Shown piece by piece: positions 53,456 to 61,847 of a stretch of 64,000 nucleotides of DNA. The stretch comes from Balneolaceae bacterium UBA3186 (GTDB lineage Bacteria > Bacteroidota > Rhodothermia > Balneolales > Balneolaceae): assembly GCA_002364085.1 (NCBI GenBank), contig DEXK01000013.1, forward strand, positions 62,001 through 126,000. Reading direction: 5' to 3'. A program made the position numbers and the translations under genes. Under the pieces are notes generated by a model. It was not told where the DNA came from, did not search any database, and saw only the letters and a list, made by a program, of their open reading frames with translations. The stretch's first letter is position 1. Each line of letters begins with the position of its first letter.

Positions 53456-54642
53456 TGGGTAACTTTTACCTCATAATAGTGGATGGTCTTGGAGTCGGAG
53501 CTCAGGAAGACGCTCATCTTTACGGCGACGAAGGAATGAATACGCTTGGTAATGTATGTGAAGAAACCCAATGCAAACTTCCGAATCTGGGGAAGATGGG
53601 AATTGGGAATATTATTCCGTTGTCCTCAGTTCCTGAAGAAAAAAATCCCACCGCAGCTTTTGGAAAAATGAGGGAAGTATCCGCCGGTAAAGATTCCACA
53701 ACGGGTCATTGGGAAATAGCAGGTATTCATCTCGAAAAACCATTTCCAACGTACCCTAATGGATTTCCTGAAGATGTTATAGAGAAATTTTGTAAAGGAA
53801 TTGGAGTAGAGAAAGCACTATGTAATCTTCCTTATTCCGGAACCGATGTAATTCGGGATTATGGTGAAGAACATATTAAAACCGGAAACCCAATTGTATA
53901 TACATCGGCAGACAGTGTATTTCAGGTTGCATGTCATGAGGATGTTGCTTCTGTTGAAATGTTATATGATTGGTGTGAATTCGCCAGAAAGGAAATTTGT
54001 GTTGGAGAACATGAAGTTGGAAGAGTTATAGCAAGACCATTTACAGGAACGTATCCTTATGATCGAATTTCAGATCAAAGAAAAGATTATTCAGCGATTC
54101 CTCCTAAGAACAATATTCTAAATTCGCTACTGAATTCAGGAATCAAAACATATTCGATTGGAAAAGTAATCGATCTTTTTGCGGGAATTGGCTTTTCTCA
54201 GTATCGGAAAACAAAGAATAATGCGGAAGGAATTTCTCAATTGCTTTCTGCAATGAGTGCGGTTAAAAACAGTTTCGTTTTTGTAAATCTGATAGATACC
54301 GACCAACTATTTGGCCATCGTCTGGATCCGGAAGGGTATGCAAAGAGCCTGGAAGAATTTGACCGGGCACTACCGGCAATATTATCAAAATTAAATAATG
54401 AAGATGTGTTAGTGATAACAGGAGATCATGGAAACGATCCTTGTTCAAACTCTACCGATCATTCCAGAGAATTTGTACCATTGTTAGTGTATCCAAAAGG
54501 CAGAACCCTCCATCTGACGGATAACCCGTCTGATGGAACTACAAGTCTCGGAATCCGAGATACTTTTGCGGATGTTGCCGTTTCAGTCGCAGATTTTTTT
54601 GAGATCAAGTCTTCATTTCCGGGAAAGAGTTTTCTTAAATAA
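53455..54642 (+). CDS. deoB: Phosphopentomutase
   Basis: A 395-residue enzyme of the alkaline-phosphatase superfamily that interconverts (deoxy)ribose 1-phosphate and 5-phosphate in nucleoside salvage. Metal and catalytic motifs are visible: 'IIVDGLGVG' (Asp9), 'GKDSTTGHWE' (the phosphorylated Thr), 'NLIDTDQLFGHR', 'VITGDHGNDP', and 'STDHSREFVPLLVY'. Length is normal. The ATG overlaps the stop of the GAF gene by one base. A secreted nuclease encoded 11 kb upstream could feed this pathway; that link is inference. Confidence 0.93.
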   Translation: MGNFYLIIVDGLGVGAQEDAHLYGDEGMNTLGNVCEETQCKLPNLGKMGIGNIIPLSSVPEEKNPTAAFGKMREVSAGKDSTTGHWEIAGIHLEKPFPTYPNGFPEDVIEKFCKGIGVEKALCNLPYSGTDVIRDYGEEHIKTGNPIVYTSADSVFQVACHEDVASVEMLYDWCEFARKEICVGEHEVGRVIARPFTGTYPYDRISDQRKDYSAIPPKNNILNSLLNSGIKTYSIGKVIDLFAGIGFSQYRKTKNNAEGISQLLSAMSAVKNSFVFVNLIDTDQLFGHRLDPEGYAKSLEEFDRALPAILSKLNNEDVLVITGDHGNDPCSNSTDHSREFVPLLVYPKGRTLHLTDNPSDGTTSLGIRDTFADVAVSVADFFEIKSSFPGKSFLK

Positions 54643-54702
54643 GAATTCTTTTTCCAAAAGCTTCCTTTTCATTCTTTACATAATTGTCTACACTTTGAAG
54701 CG

Positions 54703-55863
54703 ATGCATACAAAAGAAGACCTGCACTTTTATAACAATTTAAATGAATACAGACAGTCGATAAGCGAGCTTCTTCAAAAGGAATCTTTATTTAGAGATGT
54801 ACCCGCTAATTGGCATGTAGTTTTAACCGATATAAAATCTTCTACAAAAGCGATTGAAGCAGGTAAACATGAAATTGTAAATTTGATAGCAACAGGCAGC
54901 ATTATTGCTGTTCTGAATATCGCTCATCAACATAAAACAACAATACCATTCTTTTTTGGTGGAGACGGGGCTACACTTTTGGTACCTGAGGAAATCTTAG
55001 AGGAATCTTTGAACGCGCTAACTGAACATCAGCAAAACAGTTATGTCAACTTTGACCTATTTCTGAGAGTTGGAAATATGCCAGTTTCAGAGGTGTATAA
55101 AGAAAGGTACCGGCTAAAGATTGCAAAAGCGAAAATGAACAAATTTTTATCGATACCTGTAATTCTTGGTGGCGGTCTTCATTATGTAGAAAACGTAATT
55201 AAAGGAATTTCTAATAATTATAAGAATCCGGAACTTTTGAAAAATGTTCTGAATCTGGATGGGATGGAATGCAGATGGGATCGTATAAAACCGCCTGAAG
55301 ATCAACATGAAATTCTATGCTTACTTGTGAATTCTATAAACCGGAATGATCAGGCACCCGTTTATAAGCAAATATTAGAAAAAATAGAATCCATTTATGG
55401 CTCACATAAAAAAAGAAGTCCGATTAGTGTGGCAGGTTTAAGACTTAACGCCACTCTAGATCGTATAAATTTTGAAATGAAAGTTAAAACGGGCACACGC
55501 AATATCAGGTTTTTTTTAAAGCGAATGTTAGCCACTTTGATTGGTAAATTTTATCTCAAATTCGATGAAGAAGGAAAACGGTATTTGAATAATCTTGTAG
55601 AACTCACTGATACACTTGTTTTGGATGGAAGGATAAATACTGTAATTTCGGGATTAAATAAACAACACAATGAATTAGAAGTATTCCTGACAGAAATGGA
55701 AAGTAGCGGTCTAATCAATTTTGGAATGCATCGGAGTAAAGAAAGCATTATGTCCTGCTACGTGCGAGACCGGAAAGATCAGCATATACATTTTGTGGAT
55801 GGAGGAGATGGCGGATATACCAAAGCAGCCGGAGTATTAAAGACAAAATTTGGAAGTAACTAG
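54703..55863 (+). CDS. DUF3095-family, nucleotidyl-cyclase-like protein
   Basis: A 386-residue cytoplasmic protein. The N-terminal half has two motifs of class III nucleotidyl cyclases: 'VVLTDIKSSTKAIEAGKH' with Asp43, and 'PFFFGGDGATLLVP' with Asp88. These are the usual positions of the two metal-binding Asp. The middle has a Cys/Trp pair (ECRWDRI) and the C-terminal half is helical with 'HVDGGDGGYTKAAG' near the end. It starts 60 bases after deoB. DUF3095 proteins have no settled function; the second Asp makes activity possible but does not prove it. Confidence 0.72.
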   Translation: MHTKEDLHFYNNLNEYRQSISELLQKESLFRDVPANWHVVLTDIKSSTKAIEAGKHEIVNLIATGSIIAVLNIAHQHKTTIPFFFGGDGATLLVPEEILEESLNALTEHQQNSYVNFDLFLRVGNMPVSEVYKERYRLKIAKAKMNKFLSIPVILGGGLHYVENVIKGISNNYKNPELLKNVLNLDGMECRWDRIKPPEDQHEILCLLVNSINRNDQAPVYKQILEKIESIYGSHKKRSPISVAGLRLNATLDRINFEMKVKTGTRNIRFFLKRMLATLIGKFYLKFDEEGKRYLNNLVELTDTLVLDGRINTVISGLNKQHNELEVFLTEMESSGLINFGMHRSKESIMSCYVRDRKDQHIHFVDGGDGGYTKAAGVLKTKFGSN

Positions 55864-55897
55864 AACCTTAAATTTAATCAAATAAGCTTTTAGCTGG

Positions 55898-55934
55898 TAG
55901 CCGTTAGCAAATGCTTCGAATTGGCTAACGGCTA
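55898..55934. repeat. Perfect inverted repeat downstream of the DUF3095 gene
   Basis: TAGCCGTTAGC and GCTAACGGCTA are perfect 11-base arms around a 15-base loop. There is no T tract, so it is more likely a dispersed palindrome or RNA-stabilising element than an intrinsic terminator. Confidence 0.6.
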
Positions 55935-55960
55935 AGTGCTAACAGATAAAACCAATAGAC

Positions 55961-56494
55961 ATGAAATACTCAGTTACCATTTTTATAGTACTTATTTGTA
56001 CAGTGAATGCTTTTGCTCAAAAAGGAGCTAATCCGATTATTAAAAACTTCGGAACTATTTATGAGATCGAAAATGCCGTAAACCCTGATCCTAATATTGA
56101 ATATAAAATTGTTGTTGATCTAAAAACCCTGCAAAGAGACAAAGAAAGCATAAATCCAGGACTCAATAATGTTGCCAGGATGTTGAATCTTCATGGATTA
56201 GGTGGAGTGAAAGCTGAAAACCTGAATGTAGCTGTGGCAATACATGGTGGTGCTACAGATGTGATTTTAAACAACGAAGCTTATCAAAAGAAATACGAAC
56301 TGGATAATCCTAATCTGCAACTAATCAACGAGCTGAAGGAAGCCGGCGTTAAACTGTATGTTTGCGGTCAATCATTATTGGCTAGAAATTATGAACATGA
56401 TGAAGTAAATACTCAAATCAAGATCGGACTTTCTATGTTGACAGTTGTAACTACATATATGCATAAAGGATATCACCAAATGGTGTTTAATTGA
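55961..56494 (+). CDS. Exported DsrE/DsrF-family protein
   Basis: A 177-residue protein with a signal peptide (to about 19, NAFAQ) and a DsrE/DsrF/YchN-like domain: 'YKIVVDLKTLQ', 'VARMLNLHGL', 'NVAVAIHGGATDVIL', and 'LKEAGVKLYVCGQSLLARNY', with the conserved Cys in the last motif. Cytoplasmic members relay sulfur from persulfides, and periplasmic relatives are common in Bacteroidota. The substrate here is unknown. It stands alone, followed by an 818-base repeat block. Confidence 0.8.
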   Translation: MKYSVTIFIVLICTVNAFAQKGANPIIKNFGTIYEIENAVNPDPNIEYKIVVDLKTLQRDKESINPGLNNVARMLNLHGLGGVKAENLNVAVAIHGGATDVILNNEAYQKKYELDNPNLQLINELKEAGVKLYVCGQSLLARNYEHDEVNTQIKIGLSMLTVVTTYMHKGYHQMVFN

Positions 56495-56899
56495 GTTGTT
56501 TTAAGGTCATCCTTGTAAATGTCAGGTAATTCACTCACAAAAATTGTCTTGTTTATAATCCAGGCGATTTCAGAAAAAGCTTCCAACTACACCGACCTTT
56601 AGAATTATTGGCGAGGAAAGAACGTAATGAAATCGACGGCTCCGAAGGAGTAATCATTAAGTAAAGACCTCCTCTGTCTCCTCCTGCAACAGGAGGAGGA
56701 CTCGTTGATAAAAATTAGAATCAACTCTGGAATTCCCCTCCTTATTCAAGGAGGGGCGAACTACTCAGAACCAAAGAATCTGTTTCGTAGCCGGGGAGGT
56801 CCGTTTCCAATGCATAGCATAGAGACCAGATAAAAAGGCTTACTAGCACAATGGTACCTACTTTTGTCTTGATATAAAAGTAGCAAAAGATCAAGCCGA

Positions 56900-57046
56900 A
56901 GTATTTAAGACGGGTTCATTGATCCTGCGCTGAATAATCCTAAAGGTCTTCGTTCGCTCTGAGGAAATTATTAAACTTCTCACCAGAAAGGATTATTCCT
57001 GCTTCGCAGACGCATCCGGATCACACTTACTTTTCCGTCTTAAATA
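56900..57046. repeat. Long imperfect inverted repeat (about 147 bases)
   Basis: Outer arms GTATTTAAGACGG/CCGTCTTAAATAC are perfect over 13 bases. A second pair, AATAATCCT/AGGATTATT, and a GATCC/GGATC pair are nested between them. No open frame lies in the loop. This resembles a non-mobile remnant or a folding RNA. Confidence 0.6.
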
Positions 57047-57138
57047 CTAAGGGCGATTTTTTTAGAACTATCATTACCAATCTGTCATCGAATTACCTAA
57101 CATCTACAATCCTTGTATGATTTACCTTTATTGATTCT

Positions 57139-57229
57139 AGTCATTCCTGCGAAGGTAGGAATCTGGATTGGTATAAAGGCTGTAAGCTTGAAGTAGATCC
57201 AGATCTCGGGTATACGCCGCGAGATGACT
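57139..57229. repeat. Composite palindromic repeat, copy 3 (best preserved)
   Basis: AGTCATTCCTGCGAAGGTAG... on the left and ...TATACGCCGCGAGATGACT on the right, with CTGGAT and ATCCAG between. The ends AGTCAT/ATGACT are exact reverse complements. It matches copy 1 (377-464) along its whole length. Confidence 0.75.
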
Positions 57230-57312
57230 CATAATTCTTTCCGCCTCATCAACAAATTAACGAACTTCTTTCGGTTGGTATTTGTAGCTTCAAAAGAACT
57301 TAAAAGTTTGTC

Positions 57313-58122
57313 ATGTCCAAGACAAAAAAATCATTATTAACTACCTTCATCACAATCTGTATTTTATACGTTGCTGTATGTATCTATTTCTATAATATTC
57401 AGAATTCAATTTTATTTAGCCCGAGACCACTTCCTGTAGATCATTCTTATAACTATGAATTTAATTTCGAGGAACGGCTCTTCAAAACAACAGACGAAGC
57501 AGTAATCCATGCCATACATGCAAAAGTAGAGGATTCAGCCAAAGGACTAGTGATCTACTTTCACGGAAATGCAGGAAATAATGATACAAGTCCGGCGAAG
57601 TTTAGTCTATTTATGAACGAAGGATATGATGTTCTGTATCCTGATTACCGCGGTTTTGGGAAAAGTACAGGGCGGCTGAAAAATGAAGATGATCTTGTTG
57701 GGGATATGAAGATCCTTTATTCTGAGATGATTAAAGAATATGATGAATCATCTATTTTTATATTGGGATATTCAATGGGTTCGGGAATAGCCGCTCAAGT
57801 TGCGGCAGCTAATGATCCAAAAGGACTAATATTGTGGACTCCTTATTACAGCATGGTGGATATGAAAAATGCCGCGTACCCTTTTCTGCCATCATTTCTG
57901 GTTCGATATCCACTTAGAACGGATTTAGCTTTACAAAAAATCGAAGAACCAATAGCTATTTTTTACGCCGAAAATGATCAGGTTTTACCTGTAGAAAGAG
58001 CCATAAAATTAAATCAATTCTTGGATGAAAACGATCAACATTATATGTTGAAAGGACAAAGGCATAACGGACTTTTCTTTAATGAGGAAGTTCGCAGGAG
58101 AACACCGGAAATTTTAAAATAG
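57313..58122 (+). CDS. Alpha/beta hydrolase (serine aminopeptidase S33-like)
   Basis: A 269-residue protein with an N-terminal membrane anchor (8-30) and an alpha/beta-hydrolase domain. Catalytic residues are visible: nucleophile Ser154 in GYSMGSG, acid Asp in 'YAENDQVLP', and His in 'GQRHNGLFF'. The oxyanion loop is 'LVIYFHGNAGNN'. The membrane anchor and length fit the YqkD/YfhR group of uncertain substrate. First of three closely packed genes (12-base gap to the NDH-2 gene). Confidence 0.85.
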   Translation: MSKTKKSLLTTFITICILYVAVCIYFYNIQNSILFSPRPLPVDHSYNYEFNFEERLFKTTDEAVIHAIHAKVEDSAKGLVIYFHGNAGNNDTSPAKFSLFMNEGYDVLYPDYRGFGKSTGRLKNEDDLVGDMKILYSEMIKEYDESSIFILGYSMGSGIAAQVAAANDPKGLILWTPYYSMVDMKNAAYPFLPSFLVRYPLRTDLALQKIEEPIAIFYAENDQVLPVERAIKLNQFLDENDQHYMLKGQRHNGLFFNEEVRRRTPEILK

Positions 58123-58134
58123 GAAGTAATCTGT

Positions 58135-59418
58135 ATGTCAGCGCTTAATATTCCCGAATCAAATTTAAAGAGGGTAGTTGTAATTGGAGGTGGTTTTGGT
58201 GGACTTAAAACATTGAACCAGATTTCTTCAAAGTATTATCAAGTAGTACTTATTGATAAAAATAATTATCACAACTTTCAGCCATTACTTTATCAAGTTG
58301 CTACCTCAGGTTTGGAACCGGATTCAATCGCATATCCACTCAGAAAGATTTTATGGAAAAAGTCAGAATTCTATTTTAGAAACACCAAAGCGTTAAGAAT
58401 TGACTCGAAAGCCAAACAGCTTGTTACAGAAGCCGGCCCTATTGACTATGATTATCTCATTATTGCCACAGGTAGTAAAACTAATTATTTCGGAAACAAA
58501 GTAATTGAAGAAAAAAGTATGCCGCTAAAATCAGTATCGGATGCTTTGAATCTTCGAAGTCTAATTCTTGAAAATTGTGAAGCTTCTCTTTTAACTAGTG
58601 ATTTAGTTGAAAGAGAACAGCTAATGAATTATGTAATTGTAGGTGGCGGTCCAACAGGAGTGGAGCTCTCAGGAGCCTTGGCTGAACTAAAAAAGCATGT
58701 TTTACCAAAAGATTATCCTGATCTTGATCTGAGAAGAATGAATGTTCATTTAGTTGAGGCAACAAATACTCTTCTAGGTACTATGAATCCCAAAGCAGGT
58801 GAAAAAGCCAAAGAATATCTCACAGAAATGGGAGTTAATGTATGGCTAAATACCAAAGTAGAAGATTTTGATGGGTCAGTAGTGAAAACGAATAGCAAAC
58901 AATTACCATCAAAAACTTTGATTTGGGCTGCAGGAGTTTCAGGAAATATAATTGATGGAATAAATTCAGAATCTATTGAAAGAGGCAGAATTCTTGTAAA
59001 TAAGTTTAATGAAGTTGAAGGCTATGATGATATTTACTGCATTGGTGATGTTTGCCTGATGAAATCTGATGAGAACCCGGATGGGGATCCAATGGTTGCA
59101 CAAACTGCTATTCAACAAGGAAATTTGTTAGCAAAAAATCTCAATGGATTAGCTAAGGGAGAAGATATGAAGCCCTTTGTATATTCTGATAAAGGCTCTA
59201 TGGCTACAATTGGCAGGAATAAAGCAGTAGCAGAAGTGGGAAAGCTATTTTTTGATGGCATACTAGCATGGTTAGTATGGATGTTTGTTCACTTGATGGC
59301 TCTTGTTGGTTTTAGAAACAGAGTAGTTGCTCTAATTAACTGGGTACAAAATTATATAACTTATGATAAAGGGATTCGCTTGATAATACGTCCCTTTAAA
59401 AATAGAGAAGAAAATTAA
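58135..59418 (+). CDS. ndh: Type II NADH dehydrogenase (NDH-2 family)
   Basis: A 427-residue flavoenzyme that oxidises NADH and reduces quinone without proton pumping. Seen: FAD-binding 'VVVIGGGFGGLKT' (residues 15-27), the family string 'YHNFQPLLYQVATSGLEPDSIAYPLR', NADH-binding 'YVIVGGGPTGVELSGALAEL', and 'IYCIGDVC'. The C-terminal amphipathic and hydrophobic segments (about 375-410: LAWLVWMFVHLMALVGFRNRV) suggest membrane association. It is encoded in the same window as complex I, so the cell has both routes. It overlaps rmuC by one base. Confidence 0.92.
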   Translation: MSALNIPESNLKRVVVIGGGFGGLKTLNQISSKYYQVVLIDKNNYHNFQPLLYQVATSGLEPDSIAYPLRKILWKKSEFYFRNTKALRIDSKAKQLVTEAGPIDYDYLIIATGSKTNYFGNKVIEEKSMPLKSVSDALNLRSLILENCEASLLTSDLVEREQLMNYVIVGGGPTGVELSGALAELKKHVLPKDYPDLDLRRMNVHLVEATNTLLGTMNPKAGEKAKEYLTEMGVNVWLNTKVEDFDGSVVKTNSKQLPSKTLIWAAGVSGNIIDGINSESIERGRILVNKFNEVEGYDDIYCIGDVCLMKSDENPDGDPMVAQTAIQQGNLLAKNLNGLAKGEDMKPFVYSDKGSMATIGRNKAVAEVGKLFFDGILAWLVWMFVHLMALVGFRNRVVALINWVQNYITYDKGIRLIIRPFKNREEN

Positions 59419-60725
59419 TGGATTATATTTTAACAATCATAGCATTAGTAGCTGGATTAACAGCAGGATTTTTCATCGCTCATTTTAAATCAAAGTCAGA
59501 AACTTCCAGGCTAGAGGAAAGAAATTCTAATCTGGACGAGCAACTCACCGAAAACGAGCAGAAGCTGGAAGCTCTTCAGCATGAAAAAGAATCTCAACTC
59601 AAAGAAGAAAGAGAACGTAGTGCTGAATTAGATCGACAGCTTGCCGGACTAAAATCAGAATATTCAGGACTACAAGAAAAATTAGCAGAGCAAAAAGGGC
59701 AACTGGCTGAAATGCAGGAACAGTTCACGATTCAATTTGAAAATCTTGCTAATAAAATTCTGGAGGAAAAGTCAGAGAAATTTACCAAACAGAACAAGGA
59801 AAGTTTAGATCAATTATTGAATCCGCTGGGACTAAAGCTGGAAGAATTCAAAAAGAAAGTAGAAGAAACGTATGAAAAAGGAACTCAGGAGCGATCCGGC
59901 TTGAGGGAACAGATTAAAAATATGGTTCAGCTTAATCAGCAAATGAGTGAAGATGCTAAAAATTTGACCAAAGCATTAAAAGGAGATTCCAAAGCGCAGG
60001 GAAATTGGGGAGAAGTAGTACTCGCCAGTATTTTAGAAAAATCCGGATTGCGTAAGGACGAAGAGTATTTTACTCAACAAAGCGAAACCACTGATGACGG
60101 CAGAAGATTACAACCCGATGTAGTCGTTAAACTACCTGATGAAAAATTTCTGATAGTAGACTCAAAAGTTTCTCTTACCGCTTTTGAACGATTTACCTCC
60201 GCTGAGGATGAAGCAGAAATTCAGTCTGCATTAAAACAACATGTATTGTCTGTGAAAACTCATGTGAAGGGATTGAGCGATAAAAATTATCCACAGATCT
60301 ACGCGGATAAAACTCCAGATTTTGTGCTGCTATTTATACCTGTTGAGCCGGCTTTTGCTGCTGCACTGCAAACAGAACCGAATTTATATAATGAAGCTTT
60401 TGAAAAGAATATAGTGATCGTGAGCCCATCAACGCTGTTAGCCACACTCTTTACCATTAATACCATTTGGAAGCGTGACAGGCAAAATAAGTACGCATTG
60501 GAGATTGCTGACAGAGGTGGAGCATTGTATGATAAGTTTGTGCTTTTTGCGGAAAGTCTGGAAGAAGTTGGGCGACGTATTGAGCAAACGCAAAAGAGCT
60601 ATGACGAAGCGAAGTTGCGTTTATCTGAAGGAAGTGGAAATGTAATCCGACAAGTGGAAATGCTTAAGGAGTTGGGAGCAAAGGCTACTAAACAACTTCC
60701 TGAGTCGATGAAGAAGCAGGAGTAA
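59418..60725 (+). CDS. rmuC: DNA recombination protein RmuC family
   Basis: A 435-residue protein with an N-terminal membrane helix (3-22), a long coiled coil (about 28-190) and the RmuC domain (about 195-400). The domain includes 'KGDSKAQGNWGEVVLASILEKSGLRKDEEY', 'RLQPDVVVKLPDEKFLIVDSKVSLTAFERF' and 'VSPSTLLATLFTINTIWKRDRQNKYA'. The Asp/Glu/Lys pattern (PDVVV...VDSKVS) is that of a PD-(D/E)xK nuclease-like core. RmuC limits DNA inversions and short-repeat recombination in E. coli, which is notable next to a repeat-rich spacer. ATG overlaps the NDH-2 stop. Confidence 0.93.
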   Translation: MDYILTIIALVAGLTAGFFIAHFKSKSETSRLEERNSNLDEQLTENEQKLEALQHEKESQLKEERERSAELDRQLAGLKSEYSGLQEKLAEQKGQLAEMQEQFTIQFENLANKILEEKSEKFTKQNKESLDQLLNPLGLKLEEFKKKVEETYEKGTQERSGLREQIKNMVQLNQQMSEDAKNLTKALKGDSKAQGNWGEVVLASILEKSGLRKDEEYFTQQSETTDDGRRLQPDVVVKLPDEKFLIVDSKVSLTAFERFTSAEDEAEIQSALKQHVLSVKTHVKGLSDKNYPQIYADKTPDFVLLFIPVEPAFAAALQTEPNLYNEAFEKNIVIVSPSTLLATLFTINTIWKRDRQNKYALEIADRGGALYDKFVLFAESLEEVGRRIEQTQKSYDEAKLRLSEGSGNVIRQVEMLKELGAKATKQLPESMKKQE

Positions 60726-60779
60726 ATGTCTTTGTTCCACACGTTCTGCGTTGGAACGAGATGCCTGTCTATTGATATA

Positions 60780-60830
60780 CAAAGCAAGCCATTCCATAAG
60801 ATCCTGAAACAAGTTCAGGATGACCTTATT
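60780..60830. repeat. Dispersed palindrome upstream of mtgA
   Basis: GATCCTGAAACAAGTTCAGG followed by ATGACC, with arms ATCCTGAA/TTCAGGAT. A related string (TTGAACTTGTTTCAGAATC) lies near 14355. This class is widely dispersed in bacterial genomes. Confidence 0.5.
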
Positions 60831-60896
60831 CAATTTAATTGTAAGGATTTTCGTTAAATCTTAGAACAAAATCCGTTAGCAGGTCTATAAGAAGGT

Positions 60897-61847
60897 ATGG
60901 ATTACATGAACGTTGAACATTCGGAAAATGAGGGGCAAAAAACCGATTTCAGGGAAATTGCTACAAAAATCTGGGTTTATACCAAGAAAACGATGAAGTG
61001 GGCTTCGATCAGCTTCGTCGGTTTTGTTATAATTTCTTTTTTAATACTGGTTTCTCTTAAATGGGTAAATCCATCTATTACGGCATTTACTCTTCAGGAA
61101 GACTGGAAAGAACTTGGTGTGGAACGCTATAGTTTGAAGGAAAACTGGGTAGATTATGAAGAAATTCCACAGAATATAAAATGGGCTGTAGTAGCATCAG
61201 AAGATCAGAAATACTGGCAACATCCGGGAATAGATCTTGTTGCAATCGCTGAAGCTTATCAGGAAATGGAAGAAGGTGAGAGAGTTCGTGGAGCAAGTAC
61301 CATCACACAACAAGTGGCTAAAAACCTTTTTCTAAGTTCCGATAAAAATTATTTCAGAAAAGGTATCGAAGCCGGTCTGGCTTTAACCATAGATGCACTT
61401 TGGGGAAAGGAGCGCGTTTTGGAAATGTATCTGAATATAGTAGAATTTGGTCCCGGCGTATATGGAATTGGAAAAGCTTCGAATCATTTTTTTAACAAAG
61501 ATGCGAAGTACCTTAAAGACGAAGAATCAGCACGAATGGCGGCCGTTCTTCCGAATCCAAAAAGAATGAGAGTGGAGCCCGCTTCTCCTTATGTTCAGAA
61601 AAGAAAAGACTGGATACTCAGGAATATGATGAACTTGAGTGGAATTGCTTATTACAATTATCCGGAGCCGGAAGTGGTTAAAGATTCTGTACAAACAGAT
61701 TCGATGTTCATTTTTGATATTCCATTCATTAACAGAGTTGAAATATCGGGAATTGGTCTTTCATTGAGCGATGCAAGAGCAGTTGATAAAGCAAATAAAG
61801 ATAGCTCAAAAACAGATTCTGTCATGAGTCGGGATCTAAGGTTTTAA
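60897..61847 (+). CDS. mtgA: Monofunctional biosynthetic peptidoglycan transglycosylase
   Basis: A 316-residue membrane enzyme that polymerises lipid II into glycan strands. A membrane helix (36-53) is followed by the GT51 domain: the catalytic 'VVASEDQKYWQHPGID' (Glu102), 'RGASTITQQVAKNLF', 'RKGIEAGLALTIDALWGKERVLEMYLNIVEFGPGVYGI', and 'AAVLPNPKRM'. No transpeptidase domain follows, so it is the monofunctional type. The C-terminus is about 70 residues longer than in E. coli MtgA. Its 3' end overlaps the converging methyltransferase gene by 12 bases. Confidence 0.92.
   Translation: MDYMNVEHSENEGQKTDFREIATKIWVYTKKTMKWASISFVGFVIISFLILVSLKWVNPSITAFTLQEDWKELGVERYSLKENWVDYEEIPQNIKWAVVASEDQKYWQHPGIDLVAIAEAYQEMEEGERVRGASTITQQVAKNLFLSSDKNYFRKGIEAGLALTIDALWGKERVLEMYLNIVEFGPGVYGIGKASNHFFNKDAKYLKDEESARMAAVLPNPKRMRVEPASPYVQKRKDWILRNMMNLSGIAYYNYPEPEVVKDSVQTDSMFIFDIPFINRVEISGIGLSLSDARAVDKANKDSSKTDSVMSRDLRF

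Larger units (their letters stand above)
56495..57312. repeat. 818-base gene-free block of stacked palindromic repeats
   Basis: I see no supported gene. From left to right: an inverted copy of the CTAACATCTACAA module (56511-56532); CTCCTCCTGC...AGGAGGAG (near 56681-56700); CCCCTCC...GGAGGGG (56731-56760); a palindrome CTACTTTTGTC...AAAAGTAG near 56847; long inverted arms GTATTTAAGACGG (56900-56912) and CCGTCTTAAATAC (57034-57046), with inner arms AATAATCCT/AGGATTATT; a direct CTAACATCTACAA module (57082-57109); and the composite palindrome (57139-57229). Confidence 0.75.

Noticed and set aside
56495..57312. Insertion sequence or phage remnant
   Set aside because: No transposase or integrase frame and no target-site duplication could be found; only small palindromes are present.
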